Positions 10,696 through 21,700 of a stretch of 64,000 nucleotides of DNA are shown piece by piece. The stretch is from positions 7,936,001-8,000,000 of the forward strand of contig JBHGNT010000022.1 in assembly GCA_043228905.1 (NCBI GenBank). Reading direction: 5' to 3'. Every line of letters starts with the position of its first letter. Position 1 is the stretch's first letter. This DNA comes from Azolla caroliniana. Taxonomy: Eukaryota > Polypodiophyta. The notes beneath the pieces are model-generated. The model ran no database searches. It was not told where the DNA came from and saw only the letters and a program-made list of their open reading frames with translations. Made by a program: the position numbers and the translations under genes.

Positions 10696-10842
10696 CGGTG
10701 TCAAGCGCACTCCCTCTTTCTCTCTCTCCCTTCGGTTGCTTCCGGTGTGCTTCAGGGATGCCCCGGAAACGGTGAAGTACAACTTCCCACGCTCCGTCAC
10801 TCCCTAGTCTTTCTCCACGCACGTGCGTAACAACGCGACATC

Positions 10843-10863
10843 TTTGGTGAACCCGACGTGAAA
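10843..10863 (+). promoter_or_regulatory. Primer-binding site of GAG-only element
   Basis: TTTGGTGAACCCGACGTGAA begins two bases after the LTR end. The same sequence with one change (CTCG for CCCG) stands two bases after the 5' LTR of G4 (51861-51879, minus strand). I cannot assign the tRNA with confidence. Confidence 0.6.
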
Positions 10864-10877
10864 GGCGGCAAGGGAGG

Positions 10878-11774
10878 ATGGAGTCGGAAGACGACGACCT
10901 CGCGGTGATGGTGGCCGAAGTTGTGTTGGAGTCGGCACGAGTGGTGATGAGGCGAGAAGCAACGCAACAAGCGGTTGAGCGAGTGGTCGAAAGAGTCGGC
11001 CGTTTCAATGGGGACAAAGTCCCATCTTACTTGGGAGCCTACAATGCGGATATGGAGGAGTGTGGTGTAGACGAGGCGTTGAGGCTAGAGTTCTTCTGTC
11101 AGGTCGTAGATGTCCGGATGCATGCGGAAATAAAGGAGCTCTGTGAGGCTCATAGTTCGTGGGAGGCCTTCGAAGAGGCACTCCTGAAGGCATACGGAGG
11201 GCGGCCGAAAGGCCGGGGAAGGCGTGACTTCGACCAATGGATATCGTCGGCAAAGACCCACCGGGGCGCAACGAAGGCGTTCCGAGAGTTTGAGCGACGG
11301 CTTGCTCGGCTTCCGGAGCGGGAACAAGGTTTGGTGGGGGCAGACAAAGTCCTATTGTTCGTCAGGTTGATCGACCGAGCGGAACGGGAGGCCATCGGGA
11401 TTGAGCTCGAAGACGACGACGGAGCAAATGGGCTTACGGAGGACTGGTCGAAGGTCGGAAGGGTGTGCCAACGGCTAGATAACGAGCCAGCCGAGAGGAC
11501 TAAGAGGAAGGGGCGCGATGGCGTGCCATCACAGTGGGAAGAGGCCGAACGGCAAAGAGAGTTGGCAAGGGTCGGCGTTGGGGCCAGGATTGCGGAGGCG
11601 TACGCAGCTCTCAAGGCGATGCTCAAGGAAGAGGAAAGATCGAGGCCGCAAGCCGAGACTGAGGAAACGGACTTGCCCCACGCGATGATGGAAGGTCGGT
11701 ACAATGGTACCACGGGAGAGGGTGCGGAACAAAACGCCCTCTCGACTTGCTGGTGGCTACGGACAAGGGCGTAA
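10878..11774 (+). CDS. Gag protein of GAG-only element
   Basis: An uninterrupted 298-codon frame starting at the first ATG after the primer site, ending TAA. Residues 40-190 hold the Gag core: RFNGDKVPSYLGAYNADM, SSWEAFEEALLKAYG, RRDFDQWI, DKVLLFVRLIDRAERE and GLTEDWSKV. Each block has a counterpart in the same order in the G4 Gag. The C-terminal half is charged and helical. No zinc knuckle is visible, unlike G4. It should assemble into particles that package the element RNA. Confidence 0.75.
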   Translation: MESEDDDLAVMVAEVVLESARVVMRREATQQAVERVVERVGRFNGDKVPSYLGAYNADMEECGVDEALRLEFFCQVVDVRMHAEIKELCEAHSSWEAFEEALLKAYGGRPKGRGRRDFDQWISSAKTHRGATKAFREFERRLARLPEREQGLVGADKVLLFVRLIDRAEREAIGIELEDDDGANGLTEDWSKVGRVCQRLDNEPAERTKRKGRDGVPSQWEEAERQRELARVGVGARIAEAYAALKAMLKEEERSRPQAETEETDLPHAMMEGRYNGTTGEGAEQNALSTCWWLRTRA

Positions 11775-14660
11775 AACGGATGGGCAATTCTTTGTGTCTT
11801 CTCGCTTGCTCCCGAGACGATGGCAGACGGGCCCGAGTGCCCACGTGAGTCCCAAGAGGAGGAAGGCGGCAGCGAGAGACCAAGAATCATCGGTGAGACG
11901 ATACGGGGAAGGACCGAACGAAAGCCCTCGAACCCGATTCCGAAGAACTCGGCGTTCGGGCCCTTATGCCAAGTGAGACCGAGGAGATGGATGATGGTAT
12001 CGAGGAGTCTTGGCACGATGCCAACGAAGATGGATGGGAGAAGGCCCGCGAAAGGGTTGACGAAGAGACCAAGGGACAACCCGACCGGGGACTGAACCGC
12101 GTGACGCTCCGGTACGGGTGGAGCATAATCCGGTCGTGGATTGTTCGATTGGGGCCGGATTCGGCATAAAGGTGCCGATATGGGAGAGGGTGCGGGACGA
12201 GCCGCCCTCTTTTACATGGGGAGAAAGACCGACCGGGCGAAGGTCGAGAATTGGAAGGGAAGTGGTCAAGGGTTCGGAACGAGTCCGGAGAGGTCGGCAT
12301 CAGAACTGAAACTACGGATATTGGAGAACCAAGCCCAGGCGAGGCTTGGTTGATCACAGACCAGATGCTTCTCACCGAACGTACTTGGGAGCAGTACCTC
12401 GAATGAGCATCCGCAAATCGTTACGGGACGGAAGCGCCACGTCTTATCCGGAGACTCAGGCAGCCGGTAACGAGCGCCGACGTGAGACCTAGAGAGATGG
12501 GAGATGGAGGCGGGAACGCAGCAAGGAGAGCGACGACGAGTTCGGGAGAAGTACAAGGGATGAAGAGGAGAATGAAGGCCGGTCCTATGGAGATCCTTAC
12601 ACCGATCTGGCTGTCGGCCCGAGTGCTAGCGTGAGTCCTATAGGAGAGATCGGTGGCGACAGGAGAATGGGACCCGGCAATCCAGAGAATGACGGATGGA
12701 CCCGAACGAGAACCGGGCGGAGCAGACTTCCGGAAACCCATTCCGGGAGGGAGGAAGAGAGCAGGCCAACGAAGAGGCCGAGAACACGGTACATCGGTAC
12801 CACAGGAGAGGGTGTGGAGCAAGCCACCCTCTCGACTTGCGAAAGAAGGAAGACCCGGGATAAGGGTCAAGGATACGAGGAGCCCAAGGAGGATCCTTCA
12901 CACCGGATCTAGAGACTTCGGCAGTCGGCTGCGCGGTCGGCGTAAGACCAAGATACTGACGGTGGCGGTGGGGGGACAAGGGTGGGCAAACCGAGGTCCC
13001 ACGAAGATCCTCACACCAATGCAGCGGTCGGCCCGAGTGCCGGCGTGAGTCCTATAGGAGAGATTAGTGGCGGCAAGTGAACGTGAACAGACGACGGAAG
13101 TAGAGAAAGAAGGTATCAAGACGGCAAGGCGGCTACGAACCATCTTAAGCCTTCCGGCAAGGTCAGTGCACGTAAGGAAGTCCGGTCCTACAGGATCCCC
13201 ACACCGAACTAGAGACTCTAACAGTTCGACCAACGTGGCAACATGAGACCGAGAGAGAAGGCTGGTGGCGGCAGGAAACGGAACCCGGCTACGCGGAAGA
13301 CACGAGGAGAGTCGCGAATGACTCTGACAAAAGACACCCGAATTCCGGCAAGCGGAGAAACGGAGTCCGGTCCTATGGGACCCTCACACCGGTCTGGAGA
13401 CTCCAGCAGCCAGCTAACAAGAGTCGGCGTGAGACCTAGGGAGAAGGACGGTGGCGGCAGGGAACGGGACCCGGCGACACGAGATAGCGGATCAGGAGTC
13501 GGTAAGACGGGGGCGGACGGAGTGCGAAACCCTTACAGGCCGGTTACGGAAGGAGCCGGTAGGGGCAAAAACGGGAAGGTGTGTCGGGCCGGAAAGGCAC
13601 ACTTGGGACGGAACAAGAGTCTCGCAAGTGGCCATCGTGGGCCGGATCGAGGCGTGACTACGGGACGGTGTTCGACACGGGCGGTGCCGAACAAAGGAAG
13701 TGGAAGACGACACAAGGGAGGTGTCGGGAACGAGGTGACGGGTACATAGTGGACTGCACAGGGTCGGAGTCAGGGGACGACAATAGAGGCCGGAGGAGGA
13801 TCCTCCACACTCGCTTCGTAAATCTCGGTAGCTCCGTCGAAGTAGCGAAGACTGACACGGCAAGCCCGGGTGACAAGTTGGTGGGGGCGAGGGTACGACG
13901 GCAAGCGAAAGACTCAGGACCTGTTGCAGCAGCGCGGAAACAAGAAGGGCCAAGCGGGCTACTACGGGGTGTTCCTCGGATGCGGAGGACACTGGTATGC
14001 GGATGAGCGGCGATGCACGATCTAGCCGGGAAAAGGGGCCGACAAGGCGTGCAATGAACCGGAGTACGGCACAGGCAGTGCCAAACAACAGACGAGGGTA
14101 TGCGGCACACGGAGGTGCCGGAGTGGAAAGGCGAGCGCGAATATGGGTTCTGCGGTTCAGAGGTAGCGCGTAGAAGGCCAGAGAAGGATCCTCCACACCG
14201 TTCCGGAGACCATGGCGGTTTGAACCGACGCGGCGACGTAAGACCATGGAAAAGGAAGGTGGAGGCGAGAGGACGAAGGCAGCGCGAAGCAACATGGGAC
14301 GGCAATCAGGACAACACGAATGGTTGACGAAGGCCAAGCATGCCACTACGGGCGTCCCTCAAGCGGAGGACATCGGGCATACGGTGGAGAACGGAGTGTG
14401 CATACGGCCGAACAAGAGCTGGCGGAAGTACACGTACTACGGAGATCACGGTGAAGGACCCATCGACGGGTCGAACGAGCCTACAGGGAGGTAAGCGCGA
14501 AGGGAGAACCGAAGCCGACGGTTGAAACCGGTAGCGAGCCGGGATGCGGATTACGGAAGACCGGTTTCTCACCGGCTGAAATCTCACACCCTTCACCGGG
14601 TTTGGCACGTACCGGTGGATGTGCGGATAGGTGGGGGCGGATGTCGTGAAGATTTTCGTC
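11775..14660 (+). repeat. GC-rich non-coding internal region with degenerate repeats
   Basis: No coding frame with recognisable domains. Two repeated themes occur. The first is GGGAGAGGGTGYGGAACAA-like boxes followed by CCCTCTCGACTTG (about 11710, 12180, 12800). The second is a module of 200-300 bp with GATCCT-CACACCG, then GGCCGAGTG or similar, GAGTCCTATAGGAGAGA and GGTGGCGGCAGG (about 12590, 12890, 13005, 13190, 13370). Long open frames on both strands here are a by-product of the high GC content. Confidence 0.6.
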
Positions 14661-14667
14661 CATAGGC

Positions 14668-14691
14668 GAAAACCGGGGTGGAAAGGGCAAG
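14668..14691 (+). promoter_or_regulatory. Candidate polypurine tract of GAG-only element
   Basis: A purine-rich stretch (GAAAACCGGGGTGGAAAGGG and following) lies about 16 bases before the 3' LTR start. The distance is a little large, so the LTR may start earlier or the tract may be degenerate. Confidence 0.35.
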
Positions 14692-14707
14692 TCGGTGGTG
14701 TGCAACA

Positions 14708-15363
14708 TATGCACACGTGTACTAGGAAAGGGTGTATAGAAATAAGAGGGGAAATTTTGTCCAACATTGTAAGGTCCCTCCCTCCTTGGGCTATAAAAGG
14801 AAGGGAGGGGTCACTTATGAAGGGTTGCCCATTTTGTGTTAGAGGGTATACCGTTAGATTTAGGGTTAGTTCTTATACTTCTTCTTCCTCTTCTTCGCGG
14901 TGTGGGTGGACTGTTGAGGGTTGTTGCTTCTCGGTCTCCTGTGCAAGACCCCGCTCCCCGTGACAAGCCCGAGAGCTCCCCGAACGACGGCTTGGCTACA
15001 GACTATTGTTGTAGCCTACCCTAGCTTGGTCTGGCTCGAAGCCGGGGTTGTATTCTTTCCCTTGTAATACTTACATTTGCGTCTGTCTGTGTACATTCGT
15101 GTCTCTGTTGGTGTCGGGTGCTTCCCCTTTCCTGCGTTTCCTGTACATAAGGGCGTGAGTCGGGTCGGCCTGTGTGTGTGTGTGTGCGGGAGTCGGTGTC
15201 AAGCGCGCGCTCCCTCTCTTTCTCTCTCTCCCTTCGGTTGCTTCCGGTGTGCTTCAGGGATGCCCCGGAAACGGTGAAGTACAACTTCCTACGCTCCGTC
15301 ACTCCCTAGTCCAAGACCCCCGTGGTCCCGCCTTTCTCCACACACGCGTGTAACAACGCAACA
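14708..15363 (+). repeat. 3' LTR of GAG-only element
   Basis: It matches the 5' LTR from TATGCACACGTGTACTAGG to AACGCAACA, with TATA box CTATAAAAGG near 14792, one copy of the 127-bp unit and a short TG run. A 20-bp extra segment near 15309-15330 is absent from the 5' LTR. The terminal TG has become TA. Confidence 0.7.
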
Positions 15364-15717
15364 TCGTCCAATAACCCGAAGAGACACGCAACGATTGGGA
15401 TCTATTACGGGCAGCCATGATTCGGAATTTTGCTCATCAAGACTCCTGCCAGATGGCCCTACAACAACTCGAGTTAATTGCCGAACAGCCACGCGAACCC
15501 ATTGCCTAGTTTGTGGTTCGATTTGTGCAGATCCTATGTTGGGGCTGACGCCAGCATGTCGGAAGACATGAAGTTGTTTTTCTTCTGGCCGCGTATCCAC
15601 CATGACCTCTGCCGATGTGTACGCGATCAAGGCCCGACGACACTACACGAAGCCATCCTCACCGCCCAACGCATCGAAGCTACAGACGCGCACGACATAC
15701 ACACACCAGGAAATCTA
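15364..15717 (+). pseudogene. G3 gag fragment before the copia insertion
   Basis: In frame it reads TRNDWDLLRAAMIRNFAHQD and LQQLELIAEQPREPIA, then a TAG at a likely Gln and a shifted frame with EDMKLFFFWPRIHHDLCRCV and LHEAILTAQRIEATD. This is the helical pattern of retrotransposon Gag. It continues at 21290 on the other side of the copia element. Confidence 0.65.
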
Positions 15718-16235
15718 TGTTAAGAAAACGTGAAGAAGGCACTCGGGCTCTTCTTATGTGCACGGCGGATCGTGGTGTGCTGGATCGTTTAGTACTCAAA
15801 CACAGAAGGGAAGGGGGAAGGAGACTTAACTCTGTAGCAGCCAAAACTTCTTCTATTTCATTACACGCGGAGCTCTACTTGCTCTCGTCTGTTTTTCTCT
15901 TTTGCTCTCACTCTCTGAGTTCTTCCTCTCTTTCCTCACTATCTCTCTTAGAGTTCTACTTCCTTTGTTTCTTACTTACCTACTCTCTTACTTTTTACCT
16001 AAGTAATAAGTTACTTACATATGCAGCTAATTAGCTGTCTATAGCTAATTAGTTGTCAGTCGCTAAATAGCTGTTAGTAGCTAAATAGCTGTCAGTCGCT
16101 AAATAGCTGTTAGTAGCTAATTAGCTGTCAATCGCTAATTAACTGTTTCTCCTTTATGTTCACAAGTAGCTAAATAGCTACTATAGCTTATTTCCCAATA
16201 AGCATCACATACCATGTTGAGCTTGCTTCTCAACA
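15718..16235 (-). repeat. 3' LTR of copia element (518 bp)
   Basis: It begins TGTTAAGAAAACG and ends CTTCTCAACA (plus-strand reading). It contains a pyrimidine-rich block and an array of AGCTAATTAGCTGTCAGTCGC-like units (about 16022-16150). The other LTR is 34 bp longer, mainly from an extra repeat unit. Confidence 0.9.
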
Positions 16236-16252
16236 CTCCCCCTCAAGCTCAA
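16236..16252 (-). promoter_or_regulatory. Polypurine tract of copia element
   Basis: On the minus strand GAGCTTGAGGGGGAG sits directly against the 3' LTR (TGTTGAG...), the standard place for plus-strand DNA priming. Confidence 0.8.
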
Positions 16253-16391
16253 CTTATCCTTTCTTGGGGTTATCTACAACTTCTTTTCCATGATGCTTTT
16301 CAGCCATCATATCAATGTCTACAACTCCCATCATGTTCCGAAACTGTGTATGCTTTTCCACACTCAATCCCTTTGTGAGAATATCAGCAAC

Positions 16392-17480
16392 CTACTGATT
16401 TGTATTCACATACACTAGATCAACTTCTCCTTCAATCACTTTTTCTCTAACAAAGTGATAATGCACTTCAATGTGCTTTGTTCTTGCATGGAACACTGGG
16501 TTTTTTGCAAGCTGAATGCTGCTCATGTTGTCACACCAGATTGTGACAGTACCATCTATATACTCTCCCAAATCAGCAAGCAATCTTCTCATCCATACCT
16601 CTTCACAAGTGGCTATGGCGGCTCCTCTGTACTCAGCTTCAGTACTAGACAATGCAACAATAGCTTGTTTCTTGCTACTCCATGAAATACCTGCACTTCC
16701 CAATGTAAACATGTATCCACTTGTGGATCTTCTATCTGTTTGGTTTCCAGCCCAATCAACATCTGTATATCCTTCCAGATTTATGTCCAAATCAGCCATG
16801 TAAAACAATCCATAGTTCTGAGTAGCTTTTACATACCTTAGAATTCTTCTAATGCAATCCAAATGCGGCTTTGTTGGCTGTTGCATAAATTGGCTGACTA
16901 ATCCAACTGCATAACTCAAATCAGGTCTTGTTATGGTCAAATAAATAAGGCTGCCCACCATAGACCTGTACATGTTTACATCTTCTATTTTGGCTCCCAA
17001 ATCAGCCCTCAATTTGCAGTTTTTATCTAGTGGTACTCCAATAGGTTTGCATCCAAGCATACCATACTTTTTCAACATAGTTGTTGCATATTGTCTTTGC
17101 AGCACATATATACCACTTTCAGATCTGATGATTTCAATACCCAAAAAATATCTTAGATCTCCCAAATCTTTCATATGAAACTGCATTTCCAAATTTCTTT
17201 TCAGCTTACTTATTTCATCCATGGAATCACCTCCAATGATGAGATCATCAACATAAATCAGAATCACAACAATACAATCATCTTTCCTTTTAACATACAA
17301 TGATGAATCAGCCTTTGACATTTTGAAGTCAAGTTTTTTCAGATAATCTGAAAGTTCTCTGTGCCATGCTCTTGGTGCCTGTTTCAGTCCATAGAGAGCC
17401 TTTTTTAGCTTACATACATAATCTGGATGCTTCCTATCTTCAAAACCTAGTGGTTGACACATATACACTTCTTCTTCCAA
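16392..17480 (-). pseudogene. Copia reverse transcriptase (C-terminal part) and RNase H
   Basis: The frame carries MCQPLGFEDRKHPDYVCKLK, ALYGLKQAPRAWH and the catalytic YVDDLIIGG, then the RNase H with the DVDWAGNQTDRRSTSGYMF motif, SSTEAEYRG and CDNMSSIQLAKNPVFHARTK. It ends at a TAG directly after a CAG, followed in frame by VADILTKG, the usual end of copia Pol. So this is a nonsense change at a Gln, not the natural terminus. Confidence 0.9.
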
Positions 17481-17481
17481 G

Positions 17482-18227
17482 TTACCATGTAAAAAAGCAT
17501 TTTTTTACATCCATATGATGAAGAAACCATCTTCTGACTGCACCTACAGCCAGTAATGTCCTCAATGTTGCCATCTTTGCAACCGGTGCAAATGTCTCAT
17601 CATAATCAATTCCTTGCATTTGGGCATATCCATTTGCAACCAATCTTGCTTTATGTCTACTTACATTCCCACTGGAATCATGCTTTGTCTTGTAGACCCA
17701 TTTGCAACCTACCACATTTTTTCCTTTTGGTAACTTCACCAAATCCCATGTTCTGTTTTCCGCCAATGCATCAATCTCTTCTTGCATTGCATCTACCCAT
17801 TTCTTCTCAGTTTTAGCCTCATCAAAACTACTTGGATCAGGGATCTGTACCACCTTAGACATATATGCATAATGCATAGCCATATATGTATCATAACCAA
17901 ATCTTTCAACAGTTTTTTTCTCTCTATCTGATCTTCTCAATTTTTGATTTGCATCCTTCAATGCTTTTTCCATACCAGGGATTTTCAATCCTCTTATACC
18001 AAGAAGATCATCCAATGACATATCTGAATCCTCATCTTCCATGTATTTAGACAAGTCATCCAACATTTCATACTCTGGCATTTTCTGTTTTCCTTTTTTA
18101 TCATCAAATTTTTTGTGTCCTCCACTTTTTCCACTCCAAGAATTCGAATCAGATTTACCATCTGAGCTTTTTGATGGTCCAGAACATTCTGTTGATGTTG
18201 GACTTTGTTGTCCAACCTTGCTTCCAT
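17482..18227 (-). pseudogene. Copia reverse transcriptase (N-terminal part)
   Basis: It contains WVDAMQEEIDALAENRTWDL, VGCKWVYKTKHD, RHKARLVANGYAQ, DYDETFAPVAKMATLRTLL and HHMDVKKCFF. A run of A/T near 17490-17505 holds the frameshift that separates this part from the YVDD part. A linker read in a shifted frame (17994-18227) joins it to the integrase. Confidence 0.85.
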
Positions 18228-18312
18228 CTCTGTGGCAGTCTTCTACATTTTCAGATTTGTCTCGGTCTTCAATCTCATTGTCTTCATCAGTCTCTGGATT
18301 CTGTTTTGGACT

Positions 18313-20610
18313 CTACCAGCTAGCTAAGTCATCAAAGATTACATCCCTACTTGTCACAATCTTCTTTGTTATAGGGTTATAGCATCTATACCCTTTTTGT
18401 TCTTCTGAATAACTAACAAAAATACATTTTTCTGCTTTTGGATCCAGCTTACTTCTTACTTCTGCAGGCACATGTACATATGCAAGGCATCCAAACACTT
18501 TTAAGTGTTCTAAACTAGGTTTCCTTCCATAGAAACACTCTTTAGGAGTTGCTTCATGTACTCCCGATGTTATACATCTATTTAGAATATAATTTGCTGT
18601 ATTTACAGCTTCTGCCCAATAGTACAATGACATATTCTTCTCTGTCATCAAAGCCCTTGCAATGTTCACCAATGTTCTGTTTTTCCTCTCAGCAACTCCA
18701 TTTTGCTGTGGAGTATATCTACATGTGAACTGTCTTCTTATTTCCTGATTGCATAGAAAATCAGAAAATTCATTGGAGAAATACTCTCCTCCTCCATCAG
18801 ATCTTAAACATTTTATTCTTGTACCTACCTGCTTTTCTACCATGCATTTAAACTTACGAAAACATTCAAACACTTCACTTTTCTCTTTCATGAAATACAC
18901 CCATGTTTTCCTTGAGCAATCATTAATTAAAGTTACATAAAACCTGCAGCCACCGATAGATGCATTCTTAGTTGGTCCCCATACATCCATATGTACCAAA
19001 TCCAACAAATTTTTACTTACATGTCTTTCATGAGGGAGTGGCAACCTATTTTGCTTTCCATATTGACATGCTTCACATATCTTTCCCATTTCACAATTTT
19101 TCAGTTTTGGCAGTCCAGCCACTGCATCTTTTCTCAACATATTCTTTAGGGTTTGCATACTTATGTGGCCAATCCTTTTATGCCACATTTCCACATCTGA
19201 GACTACACTCATTCCATTTGCAAACATAGCTAAAATCTGTCTAGGCATGTCAACATCCAAAATAAACATTCTTCCTTGTCGTTTTCCTTTTGCAATGAGC
19301 TTCCCATTCATTTCTATATAGCATCCACTTTGCTTAAACTTTACTTGCATACCTTGCTCTACTATCTGTCCAACAGAAATCAGATTCTTAGCAAGATTTG
19401 GAACATGCATTACATTCAACATATACTTAGTCTTTCCTTTTTCTTCCCACAATGGAATATCACCAACATGTTCTATTTGGTGAGTACTATTATCACCCGT
19501 CTGTACATAGCCAGGAATCTCTGGTTCTCTTAACCTTTCAAACCAATTTGCATGTCCAGTCATATGGTTAGATGCCCCCGAGTCTACATACCATGTAAAC
19601 TCTTCATTACATTTCTGTGAGCTTTTAGCCACTGCTGCTATCTCATGTTGTACCACAAATGCACCATCTTTTTCGCAATCTTCACTAGTTTGGGCATAGT
19701 TATTCTGTTGTCTCTTTCCTCTTTGCTCATCATTTTGCTTCTTGTAACATTCAGCCAGTGTGTGGCCTGGTTTTCCACAATACCAACAACCATCATCATT
19801 TACATATGTTTGCTTACCTCTACCTCGGTTGCTCCCCCTCCCTTTGTTGTTGTTTCTTCCTCTAATGGTTTGTTGTCCTCTTCCTTGATAACCATTATTG
19901 TTGGTTCTTGCTGAGCCAAATCTTCCATGGCCTCTTCCTGGGCCTCTTCCAGCACTATTATATAGGGCTTGCCCCTCATTCTCAAGATTTGCTTTATTTA
20001 CATCATCCATCTGATTCCTTTCTTCTACTACAAGCATTGAAACCAGATCTGGAAAGTTTGGGATACTATCCCTTGTAAGCATAGAGGTTTTAAAGCTTTT
20101 GTATTGAGGTCCTAAGCCTCTCAAGCATATTTCTACCTTATCATCATCTTCTATCTTTACATTGATAGAAGCAAGTGATTCACATATACTCTTTATTTTC
20201 AAGGCATACTCATTTATTGACATCTTACCTTTTTCTAAGGTATTTAGCTCAATCTTCAAATGTAGCTTTCTAGCTTTTGTGTTTACTGCAAACAGTTTTA
20301 CCAAACTGTCCCAAGCTTCTTTTGGGAGCATAGCATATTGTATGTGCCCAAGCATCAAATCTCTAAGTGAGAGCCAATGCATTACCTTCCTTGCTCCTTG
20401 ATTCCAGTCTTTGAATGCTTTAATCTGTGCTGCTGTGGCATTTTCTTCTGGGATCTCTTGAGCCTCTTCTAGGTCTCCTTCAATGTAATCCCAGTATCCT
20501 TTCCCCATTAGGAAATTTGTCATTCTAAATTTCCATGCCGGGAAATTGTTTTTATCTAGTTTCTCTGTAACTATTTGGCCCGCATTCTCTGCAGCCATTA
20601 TCTCTTCCAA
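18313..20610 (-). pseudogene. Copia gag, protease and integrase
   Basis: A 765-codon open frame starting at an ATG about 130 bp inside the 5' LTR. In order: Gag core (about residues 10-230), a Gly/Arg-rich stretch, CCHC knuckle CWYCGKPGHTLAEC, protease YVDSGASNHMTG, integrase zinc finger (HKRIGH ... CEACQ), core with MDVWG, RSDGGGEYFS and TPQQNGVAERKNR. The frame ends in a TAG read in a place where Gln is likely, after the integrase. It would be functional but for that stop and the downstream frameshift. Confidence 0.9.
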
Positions 20611-20725
20611 ACTAGGGTTTCTGCTACGATTACTTCAACAAGTAACTTTCTGATTCAGATCAGCAAACAGAGAAATACCTTTCTCAGATCTATGCACTTC
20701 TGTACTCTTCTTTATGAGCAACTCT

Positions 20726-20737
20726 GCTCTAATACCA
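20726..20737 (-). promoter_or_regulatory. Primer-binding site of copia element
   Basis: On the minus strand TGGTATTAGAGC directly follows the 5' LTR. It matches the 3' end of plant initiator methionine tRNA with one substitution (C to T at the seventh base). Confidence 0.85.
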
Positions 20738-21289
20738 TGTTAAGAAAATGTGAAGAAGGCACTCGGGCTCTTCTTATGTGCGCGGCGGATTGTGGTGTGT
20801 TGGATCGTTTAGTGCTCAAACACAGAAGGGAAGGGGGAAGGAGACTTACCTCTGTAGCAGCCAAAACTTCTTCTATTTCATTACACGCGGAGCTCTACTT
20901 GCTCTCGTCTGTTTTTCTCTTTTGCTCTCACTCTTTGAGTTCTTCCTCTCTTTCCTCACTCTCTCTCTCAAAGTTCTACTTCCTGTGTTTCTCACTTACC
21001 CACTCTCTTACTTTTTACCTAAGTAATAAGTTACTTACATATGCAGCTAATTAGCTGCCTATAGCTAATTAGCTGTCAGTCGCTAAATAGTTGTCAGTAG
21101 CTAAATAGCTGTCAGTCGCTAAATAGTTGTCAGTAGCTAAATAGCTGTCAGTCGCTAAATAGCTATCAGTAGCTAATTAGTTGTCAGTCTAATTAGTTGT
21201 TTCTCCTTTATGTTCACAAGTAGCTAAATAGCTACTATAGCTTATTTCCCAATAAGCATCACATACCATGTTGAGCTTGCTTCTCAACA
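20738..21289 (-). repeat. 5' LTR of copia element (552 bp)
   Basis: Same ends as the 3' LTR (TGTTAAGAAAATG to CTTCTCAACA). It carries an expanded AGCTAATTAG/CTGTCAGTCGCTAAATAG array (about 21044-21200). It supplies the minus-strand promoter. Confidence 0.9.
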
Positions 21290-21700
21290 ATCTCAGTCAC
21301 AATCATACAAACACTATGCCATCTGCCACTCCCATGTACATCGACGTCCAGAACGCGCAATTACGCGCCAAGCGTGCATTGCCTGAACGAGACAGCCAGG
21401 GACGCCCCAAATGTTTCTACTGCAACAACTATGCCCACATTTGGCGTCACTGCCGAAAGTGGCAAAATCACCAACAGAAGCAGAAGGTTTAGGGTCCAAT
21501 TAGCCGACGCTGCCTCCCTCTCTGAGCTCCCGGAAAACTAATGTGCGGGGGTGCCATAAGGAGAGCCGCCCCCGCACATCCACGCCTCCACGTCATCAAC
21601 TTCTCCCGTTTCTCCCACGATCGAGCCGACCCTACATGTCCATGCCTCCACATCATCAACTTCGCCCATTTGTACCACAATCGTCCGCCTCCAACACATG
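21290..21700 (+). pseudogene. G3 gag C-terminus with zinc knuckle
   Basis: It reads VQNAQLRAKRALPERDSQ and then the CCHC knuckle CFYCNNYAHIWRHC, an RNA-packaging motif. TAG (about 21490) and TAA (about 21539) stops follow, with a low-complexity linker to the protease. It is the downstream half of the gag interrupted by the copia element. Confidence 0.75.

Larger units (their letters stand above)
10065..10840 (+). repeat. 5' LTR of GAG-only element
   Basis: It begins TGTGCACATGTGTACTAGG and ends AACGCGACA. A TATA box (CTATAAAAGG) lies at about 10149. It differs from the 3' LTR by a 127-bp internal duplication and a much longer TG repeat. It would supply the promoter and the polyadenylation region of the element. 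Confidence 0.7.
10065..15363 (+). mobile_element. Non-autonomous GAG-only LTR retrotransposon (TR-GAG type)
   Basis: Two related LTRs (10065-10840 and 14708-15363) enclose about 3.87 kb. Only one protein gene, a Gag, is found directly after the primer site; no protease, RT, RNase H or integrase is visible. The remaining 2.9 kb is GC-rich, repetitive and non-coding. This is the layout described for TR-GAG elements, which depend on a related autonomous element. The primer site and Gag match those of G4 at 45.5-52.7 kb. It lies inside the G3 sequence, but no clear target duplication could be found, which suggests later rearrangement. Confidence 0.75.
15718..21289 (-). mobile_element. Ty1/copia retrotransposon
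   Basis: A 5572-bp element with LTRs 15718-16235 (3') and 20738-21289 (5'), primer site, polypurine tract, and gag-protease-integrase-RT-RNase H in copia order on the minus strand. The flanks are ATCTA (15713-15717) and ATCTC (21290-21294), a 5-bp target duplication with one change. Removing it rejoins the G3 gag frame. Two TAG stops and one frameshift inactivate it. Confidence 0.92.

Noticed and set aside
10555-11017. Minus-strand ORFs with THTHTH repeats
   Set aside because: They are translations of the TG microsatellite and its flanks.
11887-14346. Long minus-strand ORFs (up to about 300 codons) in the GAG-only element
   Set aside because: GC-rich repetitive DNA gives long open frames on all strands; composition is Ser/Arg/Pro-rich and no domain appears.
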